Origin: Paraspadella gotoi
Taxonomy: Eukaryota; Chaetognatha
Length of the DNA stretch: 64,000 nt
Assembly: GCA_051294375.1 (NCBI GenBank)
Contig: CM119266.1
Span: 24,354,411-24,418,410, forward strand
Direction of reading: 5' to 3'
The notes under the pieces: generated by a model
Database searches by the model: none
The model's input: only the letters and a program-made list of their open reading frames with translations
What the model was told of the DNA's origin: nothing
Made by a program: the position numbers and the translations under genes
Part shown: in pieces, positions 9,258 to 20,103 of the stretch
How positions within the stretch are numbered: position 1 is the first letter of the stretch
Layout: the number at the start of each line of letters is the position of its first letter

Positions 9258-9269
9258 AAAAAAGAAAAA

Positions 9270-9312
<43 letters not shown>

Positions 9313-9797
9313 GAATGAATGAATGAATGAATGAATGAATGAATGAATGAATGAATGAATGAATGAATGACCATAAATCAATCAATCAATCAATTCCAAC
9401 CCATCAAGATCCCGGCGTTTCTCGCGACGTCATCTTCCTCGAACCCAAAATCACGGATCATCTTCGGCGCCAAACTGAAGATCATCGCGTAGACGCAGAC
9501 GCTGCCGCAGACGGCGGTCGCCAGTGCCGCAGCGTACAGCGTCGAATCCAGCATCGACGCCGAAGGAGCCGAAAGCGTCCGTCGCGGAGGAATCGGTGCG
9601 GACGGCGGCGTTGTCGACAGCTGCTGCGGAGGAGGAGGCGGCGGCGGAGGTAGCGGCGTCACCGATTCCGCCGCCGGAGTCTCCGCTTTCGCGACCACGA
9701 AGGAAGTCGTCGCTATTTCGGGCGTCGGCTCCGCATTGATCATCCACGTCTCTGTCGTCGTTTTCTTCTTTATAAGGGAGGACGTCAGCGTCGTCAT
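7555..9797 (-). CDS. MFS transporter, ZIFL/MFSD-like, three coding exons, 627 aa
   Basis: Exons are 9,797-9,401, 9,151-8,831 and 8,720-7,555. Both introns have GT/AG borders (GTTGGA...CTATAG; GTAAGG...AAACAG), and the phases (1 and 1) join cleanly, which fixes the model. The protein is a 12-TM major facilitator of the plant ZIFL / animal MFSD type, moving small substrates by ion exchange across the plasma membrane or a vesicle. An N-terminal tail has Pro8 (50-57). TM1 is at about 87-110, the MFS motif A is GLASDRFGQR (147-156), and TM2-6 reach about residue 275. A long cytosolic loop (276-370) has a Lys/Glu run then Asp10 (321-330). TM7-12 follow, with three N-glycosylation sequons (NSS, NAT, NES) in one loop. 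At 627 aa it is longer than usual for the family (about 450-500), owing to the tail and loop. The substrate is unknown. Confidence 0.88.
8452..8481 (-). repeat. Coding GTC/GAC triplet run (Asp10)
   Basis: A pure run of GTC on the plus strand encodes the ten aspartates in the transporter's central loop. Slippage here would change loop length without breaking the frame. Confidence 0.9.
9178..9394. repeat. Compound microsatellite GAAA/TTGA/AATG/ATCA in intron 1 of the transporter
   Basis: Four tetranucleotide blocks follow each other: GAAA (9,178-9,270), TTGA (9,271-9,310), AATG (9,311-9,370) and ATCA (9,377-9,394). They fill almost the whole 249-bp intron. On the transcript the TTTC block lies close to the 3' splice site and may supply its pyrimidine tract. 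Confidence 0.95.
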
Positions 9798-10726
9798 GTT
9801 CGTCGTTGACGGGTTTGAGTTTTGCTTGTGTTATATGTCGATAACTCTAGTGCTGAAGGGCGATCTTATTTTTAAAAAAAGAAAGGCTTGAGTCAGAATG
9901 CCATGACTACTTGACGTTCGTTGCCTAATTTCGTTGTTTATAAAATAAAAAAAACACGTACATGAATATATAAGTCATTGAAATATTAATTGTTAATTTT
10001 TTTTCCGGTACGCACGAAAATATTTAATTTTGACTGAAAAAGGTGAACTTTTGAACTTCGTGAGATTCCTCACTAATTCGAGGCATCGTTACGACCAACC
10101 GGTTGGACTATCCGAAAGAGAGAATTCTCCAGGATGAACTTTTAGCCTCTTGTTTACCGTTAAAACGGGAAAAGATGATTGTGATAAAACTTTTTTAGAA
10201 CTAATGCTTAAGTAGTTTTTTTACGCAGGAACGTGTGAGTTTTAAAAATTTTAAAATTATCTGAGATCTTGAGACCACGAGAATTTCTTTAATTTTTTTC
10301 ATATAGCTATTTAAATGCGTTTCTTCAGCATTGATTTTGGGCAATATACGTAATACTGTTTGTTTAAAGTTCTTTAACTTAACCAGTGTATTACGCCAAT
10401 TTTTAGATTTCACACCTTGCCTCATAATTCGACTAGTATGTCAACTCTAGAGTGAGGAAGCTACTTAGCTGAATCCATCAGCAAGAAAAAAGCGACCAGA
10501 AAAAAATATTTCTCAGTTTTAATGAAAGATTAAACGAAATTAAATTTTTGTATACAACGAAATAGACTAATGATTAAGTGTGAAGGGCTTGCAAATCCAT
10601 TTAAAAAAATATATATATTGTCTAATACGCCGAACCCATTCCAACAAATTCGTGATCTGAAATCACCCCCCTTCTTCTCTCTATCATCTCATTCCCTCAC
10701 TGCACTCCTCATCTTCAACACTCTCT
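9798..10726. other. Intergenic DNA between the two minus-strand genes
   Basis: AT-rich with no supported gene. It contains the 3' flank of the kinase gene and the presumed promoter of the transporter. I see no clear TATA box or CpG cluster. A pyrimidine-rich block lies at 10,675-10,790. Confidence 0.5.
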
Positions 10727-11987
10727 TCAACACCCACCCTCCACCACCCTCCATCTCTCCTCCACTCCATCGAACCCCACCTCCCACAACATGGTCAACA
10801 CCTCCCAGCCTTTGATCTGCGTGTAGGAGATGTGCTCGTTGCCCGGACGATTCCGCGCGTTGACGGCGCCGCGGACGAGCGACGCCGCCACGCGCCGCAG
10901 CGCCGGCGCGACGGCCGCTCGATCGGCGGGAGAGAGAGGGAGAAGAGAGACGAAGCCGCGTTGGACGAGCCGCCGATGTCGAGGGGTGTAGATGGAAGGA
11001 CACTGGGGGTGGAAGGGGATATTTACTAAAGTATTTAGTGTACAATGACAATTGGACATGTCAAATGAAACTCTACTAGGTTACTTTGTCAGAATATTGA
11101 CAAATATCTAGGTTTAATTATGTTTATTTGTAAACAATAGCATTTAAAATTTTGTATTAAACATTTTGATCAAAAGTATCATTGCGTTTCCTTCCTTTAT
11201 TGAACATTTGGCTATAGCGATTCTTTAAATATTATTTTTCCTCTGACCTCTAACATGAGATAAGCGATGAAAAGTCCGATCTCGAAGGCCCAGTATCCCC
11301 GGTAAGTCTCACTGAAATCGATCACGCCGCCCACCATAAATTCCTCTTTCTTTTCTTCCTTCTCCTCCTCCTTTCGTTTCTTCCTCAAAATCAAGTTTCC
11401 TTCGTTCAAATCTCCGTGAATCTGTCTCGGGGTCATGTGATCCAAAAGCGGCGCCAATCGTGACTCGATCGCGGCGACAATTTCGCGAACGACGCGACGC
11501 CGGTTGACGCCGTTGGTGACGGCGTCAGCGGAGATGGAGTAATCGAGACGACTGGTTAACGGTTAAGAATTGTTAATGGTTATTGCGAGGCTGGAACCCC
11601 CTCGTCCAAAGCAAACTTCGATTAATTCTTCAAACCCCAGAGCGACCTACCTCGCCCTGTCCTTACCCGAGTATTCGCCCAACATTGAGCGTCTGCCACA
11701 AATCTCGGTGACGATAATCATCGAAGACTTTGTCCTCGAAATCCTCGAGCGCCTCGTCGATCCTCGCGGCGGCGCGACCCGCCTCCACGAAAAGCTCCGC
11801 CGTGCAGTCGACGAACTTCAAAGGAATTCCGGGCAGAAAGGTGAGGACGCGACCGAGATGGGAGGTGCTGCCCTCGTGGGTCGGAGAGAGGAGCGGGAAA
11901 ATTGCGAAGGGTTGGCCGGTGAGGGTCGCCACGGTGCCTGTCGTTCGGATGGATGGAGTTGGCGTGGAGGTTTATAACACACTATTA

Positions 11988-12084
<97 letters not shown>

Positions 12085-12391
12085 CAACAACATCCCCACT
12101 ACTCACGTTGCACCCAAATGCGGAACACTTGCGACGAACGGGACTGATGACGGAGGTCTGAGCTTCGTAGGCGAAGGCGTGGCGAGAGTCGAAAGCTGTT
12201 GGTACTTTGAAGACGAATCCTGGAGTGGCGGGGGTGATGGTGGAAAGGGTGGAACGGGGAGAAGAGGTTGGAGGTGTGTCATTGTTGTTCTCGTCGTCGT
12301 CTTCGTCGTCGTTGTAAACTCGACGCACTCTACGTTCGATGCCGTGAAAAAAAGTTTTGTCTTCGTAGTACGAGTTGCTTCTAGCCCGCAT
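10727..12391 (-). CDS. HYKK: Hydroxylysine kinase-like protein (APH fold), four exons
   Basis: Exons are 12,391-12,107, 11,937-11,667, 11,551-11,248 and 11,002-10,727. Introns 2 and 3 have good borders (GTAAGG...CCAG; GTCAGA...CCCAG) and matching phases. The protein is a cytosolic kinase of the APH/choline-kinase fold; the family phosphorylates 5-hydroxylysine with GTP in lysine breakdown. Exon 1 has NSYYEDKTFF and the nucleotide-binding lysine (FVFKVP). Exon 2 has VLTFLPGIP. Exon 3 has the catalytic loop IHGDLNEGNLIL and the metal-binding Asp in GVIDFSE, then YRGYWAFEIG. Exon 4 has the family C-terminus (GFVSLLPLS, GWEVLTMLWEVG). The total of about 378 aa is normal. Low-complexity inserts sit in exons 1 and 3. 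The exon 1/2 junction is one base out of phase unless the donor reads AACG|GTGAGT, and the region upstream of 12,391 is degenerate. Confidence 0.82.
11991..12082. repeat. CT/GA microsatellite in intron 1 of the HYKK-like gene
   Basis: About 46 CT units with one interruption (CC at 12,041). On the transcript it is a purine run starting about 18 bases after the predicted donor, so it lies at the 5' side of the 169-bp intron. Confidence 0.95.
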
Positions 12392-12506
12392 CTAAACCGA
12401 AAGTTGCTTCAAGATGCGAAACTACTCGTCGACGCTCAGGTTAAAGGCGACGTCGTCGTAATCTGCTTCGCTGTTTTTTTCGTGGTTTGATTTTGTTTTC
12501 TGACAT
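12392..12506 (-). pseudogene. Degenerate 5' end of the HYKK-like gene with two in-frame TAGs
   Basis: Upstream of the Met at 12,391, in the same frame, the family's N-terminal helix is still readable (NLSVDE, then FRILKQLSV). It is interrupted by TAG at 12,424-12,422 and TAG at 12,394-12,392. An ATG exists at 12,506 but in another frame. Either the gene has begun to decay, or this stretch has sequence errors, or TAG is read as an amino acid. The last option is discussed separately. Confidence 0.5.
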
Positions 12507-13467
12507 GGTTTTGTTTTTCAAAACAAAAACGCGAAGAAAAATAAGAAAAAATTGTGTTAAAATCAGAAAGACGATGAAATATGTAGTTAAAAAATGTCGA
12601 CAAAATTAATAAAGAGAGTTTTTAATTGTATATTCAGCTTTCGTAGAAATAAAATTAATTTTTGAACGTATTTTGTTCTCCAAACTTTTTCTCGTGCCTT
12701 CAGTTGCTAATTAGATTACTTCTAAAATCCATCTTCACTCTCTCTTTCTACGTATACTGATGAAACAGCCGATTTACCACATTAACCTAGTCTAGGTGAT
12801 CCGAACGACAGTCAAAGAACGAGACGAGAACACTGCGATATCTCAGAGCATCTGAGTTGTAGATGGTCGTCCGGACTTTACACGAAGAAAGTTCAGTTTA
12901 CGATTGTGAATTCAATCGGAAATATGAGATTAAAAAAAAAAAATTAAAAAAAGTAAAGTTCTCAAAACATGACAGAATTTAAAAAAAATATGGGAGATTA
13001 AATGTTTGGAAGGTGTTTGTTTAACTTTCACAAAACAATGAAAAAAATTCACAAAGTGTGCAGAAAGCAAAACTGATCTTTCCAATTTTTATTGTCTTGT
13101 CATTTTCCTGTATTATTCTTGATTTTTCAAATCGTCCTAATCTTTTGTTTAAACTTTGAAAAACAGTTTTTCTTTGCTCTTACGGAACAATTGGACAACT
13201 TGCGAATTTTCCTACGAGATGGCAGAGTAATAGCTCTTGGTCTAAAAACTCAGCTAAAAACAAAAGCAGAAACAGTTGACTTTGGTCGATCAGCTTTTAT
13301 GTACGTATATATGAATAAAACCTATTGTATTATTCATTCAATTATTTATTTGTATTTATTATGAGCGTCAAAATCGCTCTTTTCTTTCCATGAATTCTAT
13401 TGCAATGGGAAATAATTGACCGCGGCCCTTAGAATATATCCGAAAAAGTCAGTTTGAACTAAAAAAA
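12507..13467. other. AT-rich intergenic DNA
   Basis: No gene, repeat array or clear regulatory element was seen. It is the upstream flank of the HYKK-like gene. Confidence 0.5.
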
Positions 13468-13508
13468 AAATTCGTTTATCGTTTCAGATAAAACGAGCGA
13501 AACGAGCG

Positions 13509-13548
<40 letters not shown>

Positions 13549-13621
13549 TTTACCGATACAAATCAAACCCGATCACAATCGCTCGTTTAGCTCGTTTTAT
13601 CTGAAACGATAAACGAAATTT
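13468..13621. repeat. Foldback element: 46-bp inverted repeats around a TA microsatellite
   Basis: Left arm 13,468-13,513 and right arm 13,575-13,621 are reverse complements except for one base change (gaaacg versus taaacg side) and one missing T. Between them lie (TA)15 at 13,513-13,543 and 31 further bases. The total of about 154 bp is the size of a short MITE or foldback element. No clear target-site duplication flanks it. Confidence 0.8.
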
Positions 13622-15259
13622 TTGATACAGTGACACACATCAACACAATTAAATTAATTTAAAATTTCTAGATATTCTATCTTCCATCTTAGTATTTTAT
13701 CAATGTATCTCATTGCTCCTACAGTAAAGAACCGCCGAGAAGTTCCTCACTTCATTTCACGCCTTGACCGCTCCTCCCGCCATGACCGCTCTGACCGCCC
13801 TGACCGCCCGGACTTTCCGTCCCGCTTGGCCCGCATGAAGCCTTTCCTTTCAATTCTGCGCCACAAAAGAATTAATTACTCGTGGCGATCGAGGGTCGTC
13901 GTCGTCGTCGTCATTTCCCTTTCGCGCGTCGCATCATTGAATTCCCCCCCCCCCATTTACTCTCCCTTTTTTCAATCGTCATCGAATTTTTTTTTTTAAA
14001 TCTAATTTAATTAAATCAACCCTGGAATTAAAAAGGGGAAAACGCTTGGTTCGCTTGCGGGATGTTTTTATGTCATTTGGGTCCATCTGAAGAGAGAATG
14101 ATAACATTTGAATTTTTATTCCGCTTATTAATTACATCCCTTTTTACTCTTTAAAACCATGTTTTACCATTTTAAATATTTTTTGTCTTAGTTCTTTTAT
14201 TATTAACTTTGAGAACGATGCAGACGTTGCAGACGACGAAGTCGACGACTACAACAACAACAACGAACGGCGCCAATTCTTTTTTGCGCCCTTGAAAGCG
14301 CGGGAAAAAAANNNNNNNNNNNNNNNNNNNNNNNNNNNNNNNNNNNNNNNNNNNNNNNNNNNNNNNNNNNNNNNNNNNNNNNNNNNNNNNNNNNNNNNNN
14401 NNNNNNNNNNNNNNNNNNNNNNNNNNNNNNNNNNNNNNNNNNNNNNNNNNNNNNNNNNNNNNNNNNNNNNNNNNNNNNNNNNNNNNNNNNNNNNNNNNNN
14501 NNNNNNNNNNNNNNNNNNNNNNNNNNNNNNNNNNNNNNNNNNNNNNNNNNNNNNNNNNNNNNNNNNNNNNNNNNNNNNNNNNNNNNNNNNNNNNNNNNNN
14601 NNNNNNNNNNNNNNNNNNNNNNNNNNNNNNNNNNNNNNNNNNNNNNNNNNNNNNNNNNNNNNNNNNNNNNNNNNNNNNNNNNNNNNNNNNNNNNNNNNNN
14701 NNNNNNNNNNNNNNNNNNNNNNNNNNNNNNNNNNNNNNNNNNNNNNNNNNNNNNNNNNNNNNNNNNNNNNNNNNNNNNNNNNNNNNNNNNNNNNNNNNNN
14801 NNNNNNNNNNNNNNNNNNNNNNNNNNNNNNNNNNNNNNNNNNNNNNNNNNNNNNNNNNNNNNNNNNNNNNNNNNNNNNNNNNNNNNNNNNNNNNNNNNNN
14901 NNNNNNNNNNNNNNNNNNNNNNNNNNNNNNNNNNNNNNNNNNNNNNNNNNNNNNNNNNNNNNNNNNNNNNNNNNATCAGTAATGTTCGTAGAAATAAGGA
15001 AAATTAGATAAAAAATCGTGATTCAACGCTTAATGATCCGAACTTTTATTTTTTTAGAAAAGGAAAGCTAATTTTCATTTCTTTGCGCACGCTATTGTCC
15101 CTTCAAAGATTATTAGTACCAATTTTATTTTTAAAACTAATCAAGAAANNNNNNNNNNAAAAATGAAAGACTATATATATTTAAAAAAAAAACTGAGTTC
15201 ATTGAGTGTAATTCCATTTTTGTTTATCAAGACGAGGAAACGAAAAATAATTCCACAAC
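13622..15259. other. Intergenic DNA with assembly gaps
   Basis: N runs occupy 14,312-14,974 and 15,149-15,158. Around 13,775-13,815 there is a short GACCGC-type repeat. No gene is supported. Confidence 0.6.
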
Positions 15260-15440
15260 GAAAAACAAGCGACTAAATCGGCTCAATCCCAAGTCGGTCA
15301 TCGGCGAAGGTCAAGGGTCATGGCGGACACGGGCTCGGGGTCGGGGGAGCCGCGTCGGCGGGGTCGAACGCGACCCTGAGGGGGCGCGAACGATGCCCAG
15401 ATTCTCCGGGGTCAACCGCGGAGGGGGAGAGGGTCAAAGG
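15260..15440 (+). promoter_or_regulatory. CpG-rich block with a DR1 nuclear-receptor-type site
   Basis: This is a GC- and CG-rich island in AT-rich DNA. AGGTCA-A-GGGTCA at 15,308-15,320 is a direct repeat with one-base spacing, the arrangement bound by HNF4/RXR-type nuclear receptors. The last half site overlaps an ATG that opens a 19-codon Gly/Ser/Arg ORF ending at 15,379. This could be a promoter or first exon. No downstream exon was found before the gap at 15,857. Confidence 0.3.
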
Positions 15441-16636
15441 AAAACATCGGTCGCGAGGGAACTTCGTCATTTCTGTATTTGCAGACGATTTGAGTGCGAG
15501 GGGGGGAATTGTGTGTTTTCAAGTGTGTGTGTGTTTGACTGTATGAGTTTACGTATGGCTGAAAGTCTGTCTGTCTGTTTTCATGTGTGAATGAGTGTGT
15601 GAGAAAGTTGATGCGTGAGATAAAGAAAGTCGAAATGGAGACCGACAATAGCGACATCTGCGATTCAGCGACATATTTTTTTCCCCTAATGTTTTTCATC
15701 GTAATTCTCTTTATTCTACTATTGGCCTCAAGCTCGCTTAGTCACTTTTATTATTTTCTTTTATTTGATTCACTCATTTCCCTTTCATTCCTTTTTTCCT
15801 TTTTCGATTCTCACCTGAAAGGAAAAATCGTTCTGTCTCAAGGACTTTTTCGCTTCNNNNNNNNNNNNNNNNNNNNNNNNNNNNNNNNNNNNNNNNNNNN
15901 NNNNNNNNNNNNNNNNNNNNNNNNNNNNNNNNNNNNNNNNNNNNNNNNNNNNNNNNNNNNNNNNNNNNNNNNNNNNNNNNNNNNNNNNNNNNNNNNNNNN
16001 NNNNNNNNNNNNNNNNNNNNNNNNNNNNNNNNNNNNNNNNNNNNNNNNNNNNNNNNNNNNNNNNNNNNNNNNNNNNNNNNNNNNNNNNNNNNNNNNNNNN
16101 NNNNNNNNNNNNNNNNNNNNNNNNNNNNNNNNNNNNNNNNNNNNNNNNNNNNNNNNNNNNNNNNNNNNNNNNNNNNNNNNNNNNNNNNCGCACAAACAGA
16201 GAAAAAAAAAGCAAGAAGTCATTCATATGCAAATGCTATTTCCGCACCGCGAGCATTGTTTGCATTCTCGACCGACGTTCTCGTCGGAAAGAGGAGAAAA
16301 AAATATATCTCTCTCTTTCTCTCTGTTTTGCTGTTTCGTTCTACTTTTTTTGAACGGACACTAACCGACAGAGGGATTTCTAAAGTTTTTTGCCCGGCTT
16401 AGGGTTTTCGGTCACCGAAATATTCTATTTTTTTCACTCTCGCAGTATCTCAGCTCTGACCGCCAATCTTCCAAACCACTCTCTGCCTTACCCACAAACC
16501 CCCATCTTCCCTCCCACCCTCTTCTCCACTCCTCCCCGAGATTCGTCCAATTATTTTCTCATTTTCTTGTTTACGCGACTTTTTTTTGTCCGTCGTTTTC
16601 GTCCTCCGCGTTTGTCCAAAAAGATCCCCCTCCCCC
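15441..16636. other. Intergenic DNA with a 332-bp gap
   Basis: GT-rich tract at 15,510-15,600; N run 15,857-16,188; pyrimidine-rich DNA after that. No supported gene. Confidence 0.6.
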
Positions 16637-16846
16637 GTAAAGCTCCTCTCCCCTTAAAGCTCCTCTCCCCCTAAAGCTCCTCTCCCTTAACGCTCCTCTC
16701 CCCTTAAAGCTCCTCTCCCCTTAAAGCCTCCCTTCCTCTAAAGTTCCTCTCCAATTAAAGCTCCTCCTCCCTTAAAGCTTCTCTCCCCTTAAAGCTTCCC
16801 TCCCCTCCAGCTTCCTTTCCTCTAAAGCTGCCCTCCCACTCAAGCT
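16637..16846 (+). repeat. 17-bp minisatellite, about 12 units
   Basis: Imperfect units follow the consensus TAAAGCTCCTCTCCCCT, with single-base length variation. Units become more diverged towards the right end, as in an array that grows on one side. It is not interspersed with unique spacers. Confidence 0.9.
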
Positions 16847-17213
16847 TTAATAAAGGAGGACAAAGAATCAGCTACTCCGTTTGACCATTAGGACGTACAG
16901 TCGTACACATATTTCCCTTATAATTAGAGTTTTACCTCGTTTTATAAATTGGTTTGGTGAACATATATTTTTGCACAAAACTTAACCTAAATACAAAATT
17001 TAAAAAAATCCTTGAGTCTAGAAACCTCTTTCACAACCTCAATAGTCAATACTAAAATGTAATATTTATTTTCCAATTTCCTTATCATTTTTTTTCCATT
17101 TCTTGTTTTCNNNNNNNNNNNNNNNNNNNNNNNNNNNNNNNNNNNNNNNNNNNNNNNCGTGGAGACGTGTGGAACCGTTGTGAAATAGGGAGAGAGAGAA
17201 GAGAGGAGAGAGT

Positions 17214-17250
<37 letters not shown>

Positions 17251-18660
17251 GCATGAGAGAGAGAGAAAGTGCGAAGAGGGGTGAAGTGTGTGCAGGGCTG
17301 AGATTCATGACCTTCGAATAAGGGTGGAAGAAAGAGGGGAAAATGTTGAAAAAAAGCAAAGGAGGAACCGAAAAGGGAAGTGTGAATCAAAAGAAATGTC
17401 CCCGCTTTATTAATTTTTCACGAGGCGCCGCGTCTCTCGCCTCTCGTGATTCGAGGAGGAATCCTCTCCGATTTCCGCCATTTCCGAGAAATCGGAAAAT
17501 TCCAGAAACTCGACTGGTTTTTAACCCTTCGATCGACGGGAGCAGGGGGCCATATAGGGGAGTGCGAGAAGCAAGTCGATACCCGTTCGAGGCTTTCTAA
17601 AGCCTTTCGTCTGTCGAGGCCTGAGACATTGTAACAAGACCTCTTGAGCGGTTGACAAATTAGATCATCGCACAGTTTCCACCTTCACACAACTTTTCTT
17701 TGTCCGTTAATCTCTGAGCATCATAATTCACGAGCCCCTCCCTTTTTTGCGAAATGTTTTCTACTCCTTACCTGAATTCTTCTCTTTTTTTTTATTTGTT
17801 TAGTTTTTAATCCGAAATGTCGAGTATTTTTGTAAAATATAATTTACTGTTATGTTACTGTTATACTGTTGAATTAACTGTTAATGTTCGTTTTATTTTT
17901 CTAGAACCTTTGTTTATTCCTTCCATTTTTTCCATGCTTCAACTTCTTTCTCTCTCAACTTCCTAAATATAACACGGCTTTGATATTGTGTATTTTTCAA
18001 TCGTTCTATCTTTCTACCGACTACTTTCCTACTTTCCTACTTTCCTTTCCTCTACTTTACTCTATAAAGTTTTCATTTTCCCTTTCCTCCCACTTTCCTT
18101 TCCTTTCCTTTCCTTTCTCCTCCGCTGACGGCAAAATATCCGTCAAAGACGAAAAATAAAATGAGAAAATATGTAGCGAGATTTCCCTCACGCCGTGTTC
18201 TCTCTCTNNNNNNNNNNNNNNNNNNNNNNNNNNNNNNNNNNNNNNNNNNNNNNNNNNNNNNNNNNNNNNNNNNNNNNNNNNNNNNNNNNNNNNNNNNNNN
18301 NNNNNNNNNNNNNNNNNNNNNNNNNNNNNNNNNNNNNNNNNNNNNNNNNNNNNNNNNNNNNNNNNNNNNNNNNNNNNNNNNNNNNNNNNNNNNNNNNNNN
18401 NNNNNNNNNNNNNNNNNNNNNNNNNNNNNNNNNNNNNNNNNNNNNNNNNNNNNNNNNNNNNNNNNNNNNNNNNNNNNNNNNNNNNNNNNNNNNNNNNNNN
18501 NNNNNNNNNNNNNNNNNNNNNNNNNNNNNNNNNNNNNNNNNNNNNNNNNNNNNNNNNNNNNNNNNNNNNNNNNNNNNNNNNNNNNNNNNNNNNNNNNNNN
18601 NNNNNNNNNNNNNNNNNNNNNNNNNNGAGAGAGAGAGAGAGAGAGAGAGAGAGAGCATCG
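16847..18660. other. Gene-poor DNA with GA repeats and gaps
   Basis: N runs at 17,111-17,157 and 18,208-18,626. GA-rich run at 17,189-17,275. The second gap is entered through CT and left through GA (18,627-18,655), so its flanks are microsatellite on opposite strands. TTTCC repeats at 18,030-18,120. No supported gene. Confidence 0.6.
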
Positions 18661-18686
18661 ACTATGGTGATGATTTTCGCCCAAGA

Positions 18687-18720
18687 TGACGTCATCACCA
18701 TCACGTGACAGTCACATGAC
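18687..18720. promoter_or_regulatory. Cluster of palindromic bZIP/bHLH-type sites
   Basis: TGACGTCA (CRE, 18,687-18,694), TCACGTGA (E-box type, 18,701-18,708) and GTCACATGAC (18,711-18,720) occur within 34 bp. Each is a palindrome or near-palindrome. A GC-rich GGC-triplet stretch follows 70 bp on. Such a cluster would suit a promoter, but no gene start next to it is supported. Confidence 0.3.
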
Positions 18721-18797
18721 GTAGCCTTACATTATTTTTATTACGCGCGAAAAAATATTCGTGTCACGATGACGACGACGCGTGATTTGGGCGAAGG

Positions 18798-18832
18798 CGG
18801 CGGCGGCGGCGGCAGCGGCAGCCGCAGCGGCG
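18798..18832. repeat. GGC/GCA triplet run
   Basis: GGC repeats interrupted by GCA. On the minus strand this reads as 13 alanines in an otherwise unconvincing frame, so coding is not claimed. Confidence 0.7.
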
Positions 18833-20021
18833 GAGACGTGATCGCGGGATGACAAAGTCGATTTTATGATTTCGTTTGGTACCTCTGCGTTACCATGGAA
18901 ACCAAACGAGAATAAATCGATAATACGACTGAGAGCGATGATTGATGATGATTGATGATGACGTTGATTGCAGAAGATTATGATTATCAAAATGTTCTTA
19001 TAACCACTATTATAACTTCGAGTCACTGTTGCATGGTCGCCGATGTTGGAGCTAGGGATCGTGATGTGTAGTGATTTCAATTTTAAATGCAAGTAAATAC
19101 TACTAAATGTATGGTACATAAGAGATATATGTACTTTTCTATCGAATCGTTTGAATTACCGACTCGGCGAAGCGACACCGACGAAGTCAAACGACCAGAA
19201 CTCAAGCGACGGATTTCGCCGTTGACTTCCTCGATATTTAAATAATTTCATCGTTAACTTTTGTCTCATAAACAAAGACGTTTTTAAAATTTAAAATTCC
19301 GGAAGAATTCCGCGGAGAGAAAAAAAGAAAGGACAGAGAAGAAAAGCCGGAGAAAGAAAAGAGAGAAAAAAACTAGAGCCGAAAATTGACCGGATTTTCT
19401 CGGCTTCCGGGCGAACGGACCGAAACGGACGGCTGGACAGAAGTTCGGACAGAAATGGGGACAGAAACGAGGGGACGACGAGGCAGAAACGAAGAGCGCG
19501 ACAGAGATGGAGACACAAATGAGAGTCTCGACTCGAGAAATGNNNNNNNNNNNNNNNNNNNNNNNNNNNNNNNNNNNNNNNNNNNNNNNNNNNNNNNNNN
19601 NNNNNNNNNNNNNNNNNNNNNNNNNNNNNNNNNNNNNNNNGAGAGAGAGAGAGAGAGAGAGATAGAGAGACTTACAAGACATGTGTTGGATTCCCATTGT
19701 TGCCCCGGACGAAGTTTCACTCGGTTTCCCTTCCTCTCTCAATGGAACCCCCACACTCAAAGAATCCCGCGACAATTACCGCTTTGGTCGTCGTTGTGTT
19801 TGTGAGGTCTTGTGATCGTTATGATGATCCAGAGTTGTGATAGAAATGATAATAGAATAGGATTTGATAGTTATGATTAGGAAAGGAAATATAGCATGAA
19901 TAGAAATGAGAAAAAACTCCAGAAAAGTAAAAGGAAAGAAAGAAGAGAAAAAGTTTTTCCTTTATTTCATATCTAATATGCTCAACGCATCGCTGCACCA
20001 GTTGAGAGAACGAACAAAGAC
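18833..20021. other. Gene-poor DNA with a 98-bp gap
   Basis: N run 19,543-19,640 followed by GA repeats to 19,669. GATGATT repeats at 18,936-18,965. No supported gene. Confidence 0.6.
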
Positions 20022-20022
20022 A

Positions 20023-20101
<79 letters not shown>
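20022..20101. repeat. GA microsatellite
   Basis: About 40 GA units with one GATA interruption at about 20,037. Confidence 0.95.

Positions 20102-20103
<2 letters not shown>

Noticed and set aside
11953-12161. Ser-Leu repeat frames at 12.0 kb, and likewise at 26.0, 32.5, 35.4, 62.0 and 63.4 kb
   Set aside because: They are translations of CT/GA microsatellites.
15320-15379. A 19-codon ORF starting at the DR1 site
   Set aside because: Too short and without a splice donor; kept only as part of the regulatory observation.
16637-16846. CRISPR-like spaced repeats
   Set aside because: Units are contiguous with no unique spacers, and the genome is eukaryotic.
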